From CBDBND01 sp965262665 (lineage in GTDB: Bacteria > Pseudomonadota > Alphaproteobacteria > Rhodospirillales > Rhodospirillaceae), in the NCBI GenBank assembly GCA_965262665.1, contig CBDHFR010000004.1, positions 2,728,001-2,792,000 on the forward strand: 64,000 nucleotides of DNA, in the 5' to 3' direction. Below the pieces are notes generated by a model. It saw only the letters and a list, made by a program, of their open reading frames with translations, was not told where the DNA came from and made no database searches. Position numbers and translations under genes: made by a program. Positions 1 to 8,351 of the stretch are shown here, piece by piece. The stretch's first letter is position 1. Each line of letters starts with the position of its first letter.

Positions 1-708
1 GAAGGATCCATTAAACGGTCCCTTGAAGCTTCATTGCAGCCAACTGAAGTGGAGCGGCAACCCTCACCACATTTCTATTGTACAGAAGCGTTTGAACCCG
101 ACCTCTTCAATCAGATCCGCGATCATCTCCCCGACAGCGAATTCTATGGTGGCGTTGGCGGTCGAACGACCAATCAAAGGGCTAAGAAAGCGCGACTCAT
201 ACTTCCGTTCTTGAAGGGCAAGACGGACACATTACCGTCTGGTTTGAAGGTTTTCTGGTCAGACATGGAGGCCTACTTCCGGACCACCGACTTTGTCCAG
301 TTGGCGCTGTCTGCATACATGCCTTACCTCCGTGAGTTAAGGCCGGACCTCATCAATCACAGTCAGTTTGATATTCGCTTCGAATTGCTGAGGGACACCA
401 CAGCCTATGGCATAGGCGTGCATTCCGATCATCCAAACAAAGTCATGACGCCCCTCTTCTATCTCTCTGGCGGAGAAACAACAGAGTCATACGGAACTTC
501 ATTTTACGTACCCAAGGAAGACGGCTTTAAATGCAACACCGGCCGCCATTACACCTATGAAGACTTTAACCGGTATAAAACCTATTCATATGCACCCAAC
601 GCTGCACTTTCGTTCTTGAGAACTGACACGTCGTTTCACGGTGTCGAAGTCATTCATGAGGAAAACGCCCAAAGAGACGTAATGCGCTGGATGTTGTGGA
701 AAGCATAA
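1..708 (+). CDS. 2OG-Fe(II) oxygenase-like protein, 5' end outside window
   Basis: The reading frame is open from the first base, so the start probably lies upstream; a TTG at 34 would give 224 residues. Counting from that TTG, an iron-binding H130-x-D132 pair, a distal H202 and a candidate 2-oxoglutarate Arg at 214 or 218 give the order of the 2OG-Fe(II) oxygenase double-stranded beta helix (prolyl-4-hydroxylase-like group). Such enzymes hydroxylate a substrate using 2-oxoglutarate and O2; the substrate cannot be inferred. A sulfotransferase gene follows after 4 bp, so the two probably form an operon, perhaps modifying a glycan or small molecule. Base composition is more AT-rich than the genes that follow. 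Confidence 0.65.
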   Translation, partial: EGSIKRSLEASLQPTEVERQPSPHFYCTEAFEPDLFNQIRDHLPDSEFYGGVGGRTTNQRAKKARLILPFLKGKTDTLPSGLKVFWSDMEAYFRTTDFVQLALSAYMPYLRELRPDLINHSQFDIRFELLRDTTAYGIGVHSDHPNKVMTPLFYLSGGETTESYGTSFYVPKEDGFKCNTGRHYTYEDFNRYKTYSYAPNAALSFLRTDTSFHGVEVIHEENAQRDVMRWMLWKA

Positions 709-712
709 CCTG

Positions 713-1711
713 ATGGTGTCGTCACACGACAATCAATCGGCAGAGACAATGGATACAGATCACCCTAAAAAGCGTGTGTCCGTTACCTACCTTACTCAAC
801 CGTTTGTGCTCATAACGCAAATCCAAAGGTCCGGTGGAACCCTATTGTCACAACTTTTTGATGGTCATCCGCAAGTCTGTGCACACCCGCACGAACTGCA
901 CATTGGCCGGCCTCAAAAATGGAATTGGCCTAATCTCAATTTGAACGATGATCCTCAGGGTTGGTTTGGTCCGCTTTACGAAGCGCGGCTGGAGACGTTC
1001 TATAACAAAGGATATGTCAAACCGGGATCTAACCCGTATGCGACATCAGAAATACATCCGTTTTCATTTGACGCCGCCTTGCAACAGGCCGTCTTCCTGG
1101 AAGTTATCCAGCGTTTCCCGGTTCGATCCCAGCGAGACACTCTCAACGCCTTTTTCACGTCTTTCTTTGCGGCGTGGTCAGATGTGACCACCGGAGAAGA
1201 CACCAGAATCATTACGGCATTCTGCCCGCGTGTGCTGATGTTTCCTGACAGTACAGAAAGATTCATTCAGGACTATCCGGATGGTCACATCGTTTCTTCG
1301 GTCAGAGACCCGCGGACCTGGTATGCGTCGAGCAGCCGTTACAATCCCATATACAAGGACGTCCATGAGGCCATTCGTCTTTGGAAAGAATCGACCAGCA
1401 AAATCATCGAACTGAAGAAAGAGCGGCCAAAATACATTTTCGTTTCGACCTATGAACGCTTGGTCAATGAGACCGAAGATACCATGCAAAGAGTATCCGC
1501 TTTCCTAGGCATAGATTTTGATGAGTCCTTGCTTATGCCTACATATGCATCAAAATCGATCTTGCCAAATTCGTCGTACGCCAGAAATACGTACGGCGTA
1601 AACAATCAATCCACCAAGACGGTAGATGAGCTTAGTGGTGACGATCGGACTTATATCGAAAACGAGGCGTTGCCTTTATACGAGGAAGCGGCAGAACTTT
1701 ATCAACATTAG
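713..1711 (+). CDS. Sulfotransferase family protein
   Basis: This 332-residue protein transfers sulfate from PAPS to an unknown acceptor. The PAPS 5'-phosphosulfate loop is seen as TQIQRSGGTLLSQL near residues 35-48, followed by DGHPQ, and the 3'-phosphate motif as SSVRDPRTWYASSSRY near residue 200. Length fits bacterial Sulfotransfer_3-type enzymes. The chosen ATG lies 4 bp after the oxygenase stop; a second ATG at 749 (MDTDHPKK) would remove a poorly conserved leader and cannot be excluded. Linkage to the oxygenase gene suggests joint modification of one product; that is inference. No membrane segment is evident, so a cytoplasmic enzyme is likely. Confidence 0.7.
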   Translation: MVSSHDNQSAETMDTDHPKKRVSVTYLTQPFVLITQIQRSGGTLLSQLFDGHPQVCAHPHELHIGRPQKWNWPNLNLNDDPQGWFGPLYEARLETFYNKGYVKPGSNPYATSEIHPFSFDAALQQAVFLEVIQRFPVRSQRDTLNAFFTSFFAAWSDVTTGEDTRIITAFCPRVLMFPDSTERFIQDYPDGHIVSSVRDPRTWYASSSRYNPIYKDVHEAIRLWKESTSKIIELKKERPKYIFVSTYERLVNETEDTMQRVSAFLGIDFDESLLMPTYASKSILPNSSYARNTYGVNNQSTKTVDELSGDDRTYIENEALPLYEEAAELYQH

Positions 1712-1750
1712 GTGCTCAATGCGTGCCAGGGGTTTGACCTGCTCTTGGTC

Positions 1751-2878
1751 CTAATATCCCCGTTCAATATCGACGACGGACAACATTTTCTCTCCCGTCA
1801 CATACCGGCGCAGATTTTCCCGCAAAATGATCCATAAGGTATCCCGACCTGCATCGTTAAAGCTGGAGACATGAGGCGTAATCAACAGGTTCGGTGCATT
1901 CCATAACGGGTGACCTGTTGGGACCGGCTCGGGGTCTTGAACGTCTAGGCCAGCACCGGCGATGTCCCCATTTTCCAGCGCAGCGACAAGATCCTCGGTG
2001 ACCACACTGCCGCCGCGGCCCACGTTGATAAACAAAGCGGAGTTCTTCATGCGCGTAAACAGTGCAGCATCGAAAAGATCACGTGTACCGTCGGTCAACG
2101 GCAGCGCATTGACCACCACATCTGCCGACTCGATGAGCTCCGGCAATTCGCTGGCAAGGCCCACATATTCGACGAACGCCGGGCCGGCTCGGCTTGAATT
2201 GCGTGTTGCGATCACCCGCATCCCTAGACCGGCGGCCAATCGGGCGGTTTGCGTGCCAATGCCGCCCAAACCGACCACCAGCATGGTCTTATCCTTGATT
2301 GACCACATGGTCCCGGGCGGAATCGTAAACCGGTCCCAGTTCTGGTTCGCCTGGGCTGCGGCGAAATGGTCAAGGCCGCGGGCAAAATACATCATCATGG
2401 CTATGACGTGCTCGGCGATCTGTGGGCCGGCCAACCGCTGCATATTTGTCAGCAGATAATCGCCTTGCGCCACTTTTGGAATAGCGGTGCAACCGCCGAT
2501 ACCGGCAAAAGCAATCTGCAGCCAGTGAATATTCGGCCCGGCATTGACAACAGCAGGGCTGCAAAAACCCACCGAAACGTTGACCCGGTCTGCATTCGCC
2601 CTGACCTGTTGCGCAGCTTCGTTATTGTCGCGTGCGTGCAATAGATCGACGTCATCAGGAATAACTTCCCGATACCAATCAACCCGGGCCGGGTCATCCA
2701 CCAACACAACAGCGGCCGATGGTTTCTTCCATCCTGGTAAGTCCCTTACCGGTGAATCGCTTTCCACCAAACCGAGCGCGGCAATAACATCGGCCGTCGT
2801 TTGCTGCGCCATTGCCCCCGGTGTAGCGAGAACCGCAAAGACAAAGAATACGGGAAAAACGAACGCAGCCATGGACAA
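1751..2878 (-). CDS. D-isomer-specific 2-hydroxyacid dehydrogenase with Sec signal peptide
   Basis: A 375-residue 2-hydroxyacid dehydrogenase. The Rossmann motif VVGLGGIG spans residues 201-208, and the catalytic triad is visible as R288 (NVGRGG), E317 (DPEPVP) and H336 (ITPHVSS). The family reduces 2-keto acids with NAD(P)H in the cytoplasm. Oddly, the protein starts with a classical signal peptide: a hydrophobic stretch at residues 3-18 ending in ATPGAMAQ, a good signal-peptidase I site. A periplasmic NAD-dependent enzyme would be unusual, so it may have lost catalysis or act on another ligand. The divergent neighbour at 2971 is also secreted. The start is fixed by the signal peptide. Confidence 0.8.
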   Translation of the reverse strand: MSMAAFVFPVFFVFAVLATPGAMAQQTTADVIAALGLVESDSPVRDLPGWKKPSAAVVLVDDPARVDWYREVIPDDVDLLHARDNNEAAQQVRANADRVNVSVGFCSPAVVNAGPNIHWLQIAFAGIGGCTAIPKVAQGDYLLTNMQRLAGPQIAEHVIAMMMYFARGLDHFAAAQANQNWDRFTIPPGTMWSIKDKTMLVVGLGGIGTQTARLAAGLGMRVIATRNSSRAGPAFVEYVGLASELPELIESADVVVNALPLTDGTRDLFDAALFTRMKNSALFINVGRGGSVVTEDLVAALENGDIAGAGLDVQDPEPVPTGHPLWNAPNLLITPHVSSFNDAGRDTLWIILRENLRRYVTGEKMLSVVDIERGY

Positions 2879-2970
2879 TCTCTCCTAGGGGTCACCATCA
2901 TCGGCAGCGTATCATACGGTCACGGTCGGGACGCCGCCAGATTGCGGTGCAACAAATTGCGGAGTGTCAT

Positions 2971-3585
2971 ATGAAAATCCTCGCAGCAAGTATTGCGATT
3001 TTTTCTGTGTTAATCGGATCAGCGCACAGCGCCGACGAACCGCCGGTTCAGAGCCTGTTGCTTCGGGCTGTCATCACAACCTGCAAGCTGGATGAATCCA
3101 TTGCCTTCTACCGCGATATATTGGCCCAGCGCGTGATCCAAGAGCGGGATTTCACACCGGATGTCATCAACCGCTACACCGCCGTATCCGACACCGGGAC
3201 GGTGCGGCTGGTGGTGATGGAAGGGCGAGGCGAATACCCCGGCGGACCGATCCTCGGTGGGCGCATTGCCTTCATGGGCATTTTGGACGATCCCGATGGC
3301 CCCGGCTGCAAGGACATGGATAAGAAAACCACGCGCCCCGGCCACCACGGCGATCCCGTGCCGCCCTTCCGGGTCGGCAACATTGATGAAATCCATCGCC
3401 GGCTGTTGGCGGGTGGATATGAGGTCTCGTTCCCGCCGACGCGATCTCCGGTCGGTTTGTCCCGCAACATGATCGCCTACGACCCCAACGGTGTATTGCT
3501 CGAATTGTTTGAGCTCAACATCGCGCCATTGGCTGACCCCATGGAGGGGGTGTTCGAACGCCGTCCTATTCGATCAAGGCCGTGA
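2971..3585 (+). CDS. Secreted VOC/glyoxalase-fold protein
   Basis: The protein has a signal peptide (MKILAASIAIFSVLIGSAHSA) followed by one vicinal-oxygen-chelate domain: the opening strand LLLRAVITTCKLDESIAFYRD, a central RLVVMEG strand and the closing strand IAYDPNGVLLELFEL. VOC domains bind a divalent metal and act as glyoxalases, dioxygenases or binding proteins; the terminal Glu of LLELFE is a typical metal ligand. The ATG at 2971 is chosen because GGAG lies 6 bp upstream and the signal peptide begins there; a GTG at 2947 is open but unlikely. Secretion of a VOC protein is uncommon and parallels the divergent secreted dehydrogenase. It converges on the next gene with no gap. Confidence 0.7.
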   Translation: MKILAASIAIFSVLIGSAHSADEPPVQSLLLRAVITTCKLDESIAFYRDILAQRVIQERDFTPDVINRYTAVSDTGTVRLVVMEGRGEYPGGPILGGRIAFMGILDDPDGPGCKDMDKKTTRPGHHGDPVPPFRVGNIDEIHRRLLAGGYEVSFPPTRSPVGLSRNMIAYDPNGVLLELFELNIAPLADPMEGVFERRPIRSRP

Positions 3586-4320
3586 TCATAGGCCGTCGCT
3601 CAGCTCAACCAATTCGTAATAGGTCTGCATGTAGCCGTCGACCTGACCCTTGAGGAAGAGATAGTCACCATCCGTCGACGTCCACACGTTGTAGATGGGG
3701 TGTTCTTCGGGCAGGCCTTCGACCGACACGAACTGAAAATGATGGGCGTTAAAGGTTCCCGCACCGACGCTGATTTCTTCGTCGCCCACATAGACCACGC
3801 TCGGCGTTGGTTGACAGATTGTCGGCCCTGTCGCGCCGCGGTGATCGGTCGACGAGGCAAACATCGGAAAAGACTGCGGTTCCCCCGGTTTGGAAAGGTC
3901 GACGGAGGCGCAGACCCAACCGTCATTTTGAATGGCATGGCCGCCAAACCCTGGACTGTCCCCGCTGTACGGCACGCGTTGGGACAAGCGGCCTTCCGTC
4001 GTGGTCACTGTTTCGCATTCGGCCACGCCGTTGGCGAAGCGGTACCATCCCGATCCGCGAAACTCATCGCCAACACTGATGCGCACAAAGGCGTCAATAG
4101 GAGACCAGTCACCGTTGACAGTAAGGTGGACGAAGCGCAACACGCTGGGCCGGTCGTCAATCTCGCCGTGGGACATCAGCGACCGGCGGCCATCGGTATG
4201 CCGGGTTATGGTCCACTGTTCCCGTCCGCGTTCTTCGTCCATGCGGTCCGGCTTCTTCGATGTGTACAGCAGGCGCCCGTTGCGCGTCACATGATCGCGC
4301 TGGTGATACTCTTTAATCAC
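3586..4320 (-). CDS. Hypothetical protein, paralogue of the upstream gene
   Basis: A 244-residue protein without signal peptide that I do not recognise. It is a clear paralogue of the gene at 4334-5092, with shared blocks YTSKKPDRMDEERGRE, EIDDRPSV, DHRGATGP, VGDEEISVGAGTFNAHHFQ and DGYMQTYYELVE. The last part, a beta-rich strand series with VGAGTF-HHF, resembles DUF3108-type antiparallel beta folds, but this is fold impression only. Only 13 bp separate it from the upstream paralogue, so the two are probably co-transcribed. Position between a VOC protein, a YCII protein and a TRAP receptor hints at a small-molecule catabolic locus. Confidence 0.6.
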   Translation of the reverse strand: MIKEYHQRDHVTRNGRLLYTSKKPDRMDEERGREQWTITRHTDGRRSLMSHGEIDDRPSVLRFVHLTVNGDWSPIDAFVRISVGDEFRGSGWYRFANGVAECETVTTTEGRLSQRVPYSGDSPGFGGHAIQNDGWVCASVDLSKPGEPQSFPMFASSTDHRGATGPTICQPTPSVVYVGDEEISVGAGTFNAHHFQFVSVEGLPEEHPIYNVWTSTDGDYLFLKGQVDGYMQTYYELVELSDGL

Positions 4321-4333
4321 TTATGTGGTTCCC

Positions 4334-5092
4334 TTAACCGACGGTCTTGTCGTATTCCACCAGCTCGTAGTGGGTTTGCATGTACCCGGCGACACCGCCT
4401 TTAAGGAAAGTGTAGTCCCCGTCCGTGGTCGTAAACACTTCGTAGGGCGGGTGCTCTTCGGGCAGGTCCGTGTTGGTCGGGACCTGGAAGTGGTGGGCAT
4501 CGAACGTGCCGGCACCGACCGTGATTTTTTCATCCCCCACATAAACCAGATCCAAGCGCAGGGGATAGAGCATGGGTCCGGTCGCGCCGCGGTGGTCCGG
4601 TGAGCACAGCAACAATTCGTCGATGCTTTGCTGGCCAGGCCCTTTGCTCAAGTCGTAGTGGGAGAAGTGCCAACTGTCGCAGGCAATGGCGTGGTTCTGG
4701 AATGACTTTAACGGTCCGTGTTTGTGGTCCATGCGCTGGGAAACCCGGCCTTCCAAAGCGGTGTAGGTCTCGCATTCGGTGTAGTTGTCGTAAAATTTGA
4801 ACCAGCCCGTGCCCATGAACTTGTCGCCGACGGTGAGCCGGACAAAACAGTCCTGCGGCATCCAATTTTCGTCGACCGTATAGGTGGCATCGCGCATCAC
4901 TGACGGCCGGTCGTCGATCTCCGTATGCACGCCGATGGTGCGGCCGCCCCAGCCATACTTAGTTGTCGTATAGAACTCACGGCCGCGCTCGTGATCCATC
5001 CGTTCGGGCTTTTTGGACGTATAGGCGATAACGCCGCGGACAACGGTGTGATCGATCTGGGTAATGGGCAAGCCCGTGCCAGCGTCGTTCAT
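4334..5092 (-). CDS. Hypothetical protein, first of a tandem paralogous pair
   Basis: The likely product has 252 residues and no recognisable named domain. I place the start at the ATG ending at 5092 (MNDAGTGLPITQ) because an AGGAGGGG ribosome-binding site lies 5 bp before it; an upstream in-frame ATG at 5185 adds 31 low-complexity residues without such a site. Conserved blocks with the downstream gene are YTSKKPERMDHERGRE, DDRPSVMRD, DHRGATGP, VGAGTFDAHHFQ and YMQTHYELVEY. The gene is divergent from the YCII gene at 5219; the 126-bp gap presumably holds both promoters. No membrane or export signal is visible, so a cytoplasmic beta-rich binding or enzyme domain is the best description. Confidence 0.6.
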   Translation of the reverse strand: MNDAGTGLPITQIDHTVVRGVIAYTSKKPERMDHERGREFYTTTKYGWGGRTIGVHTEIDDRPSVMRDATYTVDENWMPQDCFVRLTVGDKFMGTGWFKFYDNYTECETYTALEGRVSQRMDHKHGPLKSFQNHAIACDSWHFSHYDLSKGPGQQSIDELLLCSPDHRGATGPMLYPLRLDLVYVGDEKITVGAGTFDAHHFQVPTNTDLPEEHPPYEVFTTTDGDYTFLKGGVAGYMQTHYELVEYDKTVG

Positions 5093-5218
5093 GTGGGCCC
5101 CTCCTGAAACCGGTTTATGCCGGCTCCCTGTCGTTGATTGATTGTTGCTCCACGCCATCATACGCTGGCCTCTGTAGTTGTCCACGGACCCCGTTGGCGC
5201 GGGCGTTCAATCCATCTC

Positions 5219-5545
5219 ATGCGGACCCTTTGCATTATGCTGTTCATTGCCCGATTCGAGGTCCGGCCGGGACACCACCACATGCGGCGCCTTCATCAAG
5301 ACTCACATGATGCCTATGTTGCCGCCAATCGAAGCAACATCCTCGCTTCTGGCCCCTTGTTGCGGGACGATTTGGGGAACCCCATCGGCGGCCTTTGGTA
5401 TGTGGACGCGAAGACCCGCCGCGATGCTGAGTCTCTTTGTCATCAAGATCCCTATTGGATCACTGGCCTATGGCAATCGGTGACGCTCTTGGCTCAACAA
5501 GCGCCCCTCAATGCCTACGCCAACATGCGCGTGACGTGTTTGTGA
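5219..5545 (+). CDS. YCII-domain protein
   Basis: A 108-residue YCII-type alpha/beta barrel protein. The family signature is visible as NILASGPLLRDDLGNPIGGLWYVDA followed by CHQDPYWITGLWQSV, the part that carries the conserved DPY after the helix. The predicted start MRTLCIMLFIARF at 5219 matches the first beta strand of the fold; an ATG-like start at 5138 would add a non-conserved leader. YCII proteins are small, often dimeric enzymes or binding proteins of mostly unknown function that frequently accompany catabolic genes. The next gene, a TRAP receptor, begins 13 bp later, so the two probably share a transcript. A second, two-domain YCII gene lies at 25.4-26.3 kb. Confidence 0.6.
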   Translation: MRTLCIMLFIARFEVRPGHHHMRRLHQDSHDAYVAANRSNILASGPLLRDDLGNPIGGLWYVDAKTRRDAESLCHQDPYWITGLWQSVTLLAQQAPLNAYANMRVTCL

Positions 5546-5558
5546 GCGGGGAAGAAAT

Positions 5559-6599
5559 GTGAGTAAAAAATCCTTTCATCAAATGGCTCGCACTTTCAGT
5601 CTGCTTGTCTGCCTTTTGAGTATCAGCGCGCCGGTGTCCGGCGAACCCTTGACCGGCCGGGCAGCGGGAAGCGTACCCAAGGGCTCCATCTGGGAAGAGC
5701 ACTGGCTGTTCCGCAAAAGTATTCTGATGGCTAGCCCAGAGGTGGACTTCGAATATTACCTTTATGGTGAACTGGGCAATGAAGAAAACATGGTCAACAG
5801 CCTCCGGCGTGATCGAGTGCAAATTTCTTCATCGTCTTTGTGGGGACTGTCATCGACCATTCCCGAAGCCGCTGTTTTATCCTTGCCATATTTGTTTGAG
5901 AGCGCAGCAGAAGCCGATTTTTTCTATGACTGCTGCGCCGCCGATATCATTCGCCCTTACCTCGAACCCATCGGTTTGGCCTTCCTCGGCTGGTCGGAGG
6001 CGGGGTGGACCGGTTTTTACGGGCCAAAATCTTATCTTGAACCCGCCAATGTCTTTGGTGAGAAACTGCGCACGCCGACTACACCGTCGGTGGCCATATT
6101 CTTTCAATCGCTCGGCGTGGATACGGTCTTTCTCGGCATTGGCGATGTGGTACCGGCGTTGCAAACCGGGTTGGTCGAAGGCGGTGCGTCCAGCCTGCCG
6201 TGGTACGTCAACGCATTTAAAGATCATGCGCCTCATTACACCCTGACGGGGCATCATTATGAGTCGACGGTGATCATGGCCTCCAAGACGTGGCTGGAAC
6301 GGGCCACACCGGCCCAACGGGAGGTCATCGACAGTGCTTTCAACGTCTTTTCGACACAGCGCATCACGGTGAGAGAGGATGCTGAGAAAAAAATTGCACA
6401 GCTGCGCCAGGACGGCGCATTTGTGTACGATCTTTCCCCAGAACAAAGGTTAGCCTGGATTGGCGCCGCCCGCGCCGCCCATGTGAATATTCTGCGCGAC
6501 ATTGGCGGTGAGGCAGAAGCCATTTATGCAGAAATCCTCGATGCCAAGGCCGATTTCGCCGATAGGCAAGGTCGTAGAGTGGGCTCAAACTTGGAATAA
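5559..6599 (+). CDS. dctP: TRAP transporter solute-binding protein (DctP family), orphan
   Basis: A 346-residue periplasmic receptor of the TRAP family, which captures organic acids for a DctQM permease driven by a sodium gradient. A signal peptide lies in the first 28 residues (SLLVCLLSISAPVSGEP), followed by the DctP pattern LFRKSILMAS, ISSSSLWGLSSTIPEAAVLSLPYLF and the ligand-loop region FGEKLRTPTTPSVAIFFQSLG. The start is GTG at 5559 with a GGGGAAG site; an ATG at 5583 is an alternative. No permease genes adjoin it. The only DctQM pair in the window is at 37.9-39.8 kb, where the native receptor is truncated, so this receptor may serve a distant permease. Confidence 0.8.
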   Translation: MSKKSFHQMARTFSLLVCLLSISAPVSGEPLTGRAAGSVPKGSIWEEHWLFRKSILMASPEVDFEYYLYGELGNEENMVNSLRRDRVQISSSSLWGLSSTIPEAAVLSLPYLFESAAEADFFYDCCAADIIRPYLEPIGLAFLGWSEAGWTGFYGPKSYLEPANVFGEKLRTPTTPSVAIFFQSLGVDTVFLGIGDVVPALQTGLVEGGASSLPWYVNAFKDHAPHYTLTGHHYESTVIMASKTWLERATPAQREVIDSAFNVFSTQRITVREDAEKKIAQLRQDGAFVYDLSPEQRLAWIGAARAAHVNILRDIGGEAEAIYAEILDAKADFADRQGRRVGSNLE

Positions 6600-6689
6600 G
6601 AACCGAGAAATTTGCATCTAAATGGGATCGTCCCTGCATCTAACTGTCACCGCGGCTGATTTAAACCGCCGCTTTAAAGGAGTTTGACT

Positions 6690-6965
6690 ATGAAATGGAT
6701 TCTCGTCGTGACGGCGCTGGCCCCTGGGAGTGACGAAAAGGGCGTCGATGCGCTGTCAATGAACACCATTCAATTCAATTCGCAGGCAGCCTGCGAGAAC
6801 GCCCGCAGTGGTGTTATCCGTCAAATTGAAGACGTCATGGAACCAGAACCGTTGAAGCAGTTCGTCATAGACGAAATCCGAAAATCCGGTGACGTGCCCA
6901 ATCCAGAAATGTTTGCGGATCTCTTTCTTGGCCGCGTCAGTGCGGCATGTTATCGCGATGAATGA
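6690..6965 (+). CDS. Small hypothetical protein
   Basis: A 91-residue protein starting MKWILVVTALAPGSDEKG, with an AAAGGAG ribosome-binding site 8 bp before the ATG at 6690. The N-terminus is a short hydrophobic strand rather than a full signal peptide. Two cysteines (QAACENAR and SAACYRDE) could pair, which would fit export. The middle is helical (VIRQIEDVMEPEPLKQFVIDEIRK). I do not recognise a family. It sits between the TRAP receptor and a convergent amidase gene, and its own ribosome-binding site and codon use support a real gene. Confidence 0.5.
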   Translation: MKWILVVTALAPGSDEKGVDALSMNTIQFNSQAACENARSGVIRQIEDVMEPEPLKQFVIDEIRKSGDVPNPEMFADLFLGRVSAACYRDE

Positions 6966-6976
6966 GGGTTGATCTT

Positions 6977-8344
6977 TTAGTATTGTGCGCAAAGCCGACC
7001 GATGCGTAACGCTGTCACCTCTTCCCGTTTGGGCGTGATGATCTGCAGGCCAAGCGGCAAACCCTCTTCAGTTTTACCCATGGGAACGCTCAGCGCCGGA
7101 CAACCGGCATAGTTAGCGAACGCCGTAAATGTGGTGATGGTTTTGGGCATCTCCTCATCGAACGAAAATGTAGGTGTGGGTGTTGTCGGTGTGAGCAGAG
7201 CATCCACGGTCTTGAACAATTTTCGCGCGGCGGGCCGAACTTCTTCAATAATGCGCAAGCCACGAGCCAATTTTGGTGCTGATTGCGCCAGCCCAAAGTC
7301 AATACCCGCTCGGAATGTCGGCGTGAATCCGTCCGGATTCTTGTCAAGCATTGCCGCATGAATGTTGGCCAAGTCCGATTCGATTAGGAGCAAGGCTTTT
7401 GGACGAACCAAGGCCGGGTCGTATCCCTCCCAAAAAGCGGTTTCCAACGAGGCCCCTTTGGATTTGAGGGCGTCGATGGACTTGGCATAGGCAACCGAGA
7501 CGGCCGGATCGATGGCTTCGCCGCTGACTTTGTTCAAGTCCGCAAAATACCCAATTCTTAAGTCAGAAATTTCCATTGATGCATTCAGCGCCGACGTAAA
7601 ATCCAATGGCCCATGACGACTGGCCGGATCGTCCGGGTCAAAACCCGCCATGACCTGTAGCATTGTGGTTGCATCCTCAACCGATCGCGCCATCGGGCCC
7701 ACGTGATCCAACGCATAAGCCAGGGGCATGACTCCCCGGGTGCTGACCAGTCCGTAAGTCGGCTTTAGTCCCGCGATGCCGCAGAAAGACGCTGGAATGC
7801 GGACGGAGCCCAAGGTATCGCTACCCAGAGCCCCAGCACAGAGGCCGGCTGCAACGGCTGCACCGGCACCGCCTGATGATCCGCCAGGTGTGTAACCCGG
7901 CTTGTGCGGGTTTTGACAATACCCATAGGCTTCGTTGGCTGTGGTGGCGCCGTGAGCGCCTTCGTGCAGATTCAGTTTTCCGAGAAAAACAGCGCCGGCT
8001 TCACGCAATCGACTGGTTACCTCTGCGTCATTAGCTGGCACCGAGTTGCGGTAGGCTTCGATGCCTCCCGTCGTAGGAACACCCGCAACATCGATATTGT
8101 CTTTCAAGGCAATGGGTATGCCGTCGAGAGGGCCGAGGGATTGGTCTTTCATGCGCCGGGCGTCCGCTTCCGCGGCCTGGTTCAATGCAATCTCATTCGT
8201 AACGGTGATGAACGCCTTCAAGGCTTCGTTTTCGGTGGCAATACGATTCAAATAGAATTGTGTCGCCTCGACCGAACTCACTTCTTTCGATGCCAAAGCC
8301 GTTGACAGTCCCGCAACACCCAGCGCCGCAATATCTAAACTCAT
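6977..8344 (-). CDS. Amidase signature family hydrolase
   Basis: A 455-residue amidase of the AS superfamily (GatA/AtzF/indoleacetamide hydrolase group) hydrolysing C-N bonds of amides or carbamates. The Ser-cisSer-Lys triad is visible: K81 in PIALKDNID, cis-Ser 157 in the GGSSGG loop and the nucleophile S180 in GSDTLGSVRIPASFCG. Length and domain order are those of a complete enzyme, and no signal peptide is seen. The start MSLDIAALGV lies 7 bp downstream of the last codon of the broken TPR gene, suggesting it was the distal gene of that transcript or has its own promoter. Substrate cannot be told from sequence. Confidence 0.85.
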   Translation of the reverse strand: MSLDIAALGVAGLSTALASKEVSSVEATQFYLNRIATENEALKAFITVTNEIALNQAAEADARRMKDQSLGPLDGIPIALKDNIDVAGVPTTGGIEAYRNSVPANDAEVTSRLREAGAVFLGKLNLHEGAHGATTANEAYGYCQNPHKPGYTPGGSSGGAGAAVAAGLCAGALGSDTLGSVRIPASFCGIAGLKPTYGLVSTRGVMPLAYALDHVGPMARSVEDATTMLQVMAGFDPDDPASRHGPLDFTSALNASMEISDLRIGYFADLNKVSGEAIDPAVSVAYAKSIDALKSKGASLETAFWEGYDPALVRPKALLLIESDLANIHAAMLDKNPDGFTPTFRAGIDFGLAQSAPKLARGLRIIEEVRPAARKLFKTVDALLTPTTPTPTFSFDEEMPKTITTFTAFANYAGCPALSVPMGKTEEGLPLGLQIITPKREEVTALRIGRLCAQY

Positions 8345-8351
8345 CTAAAAC

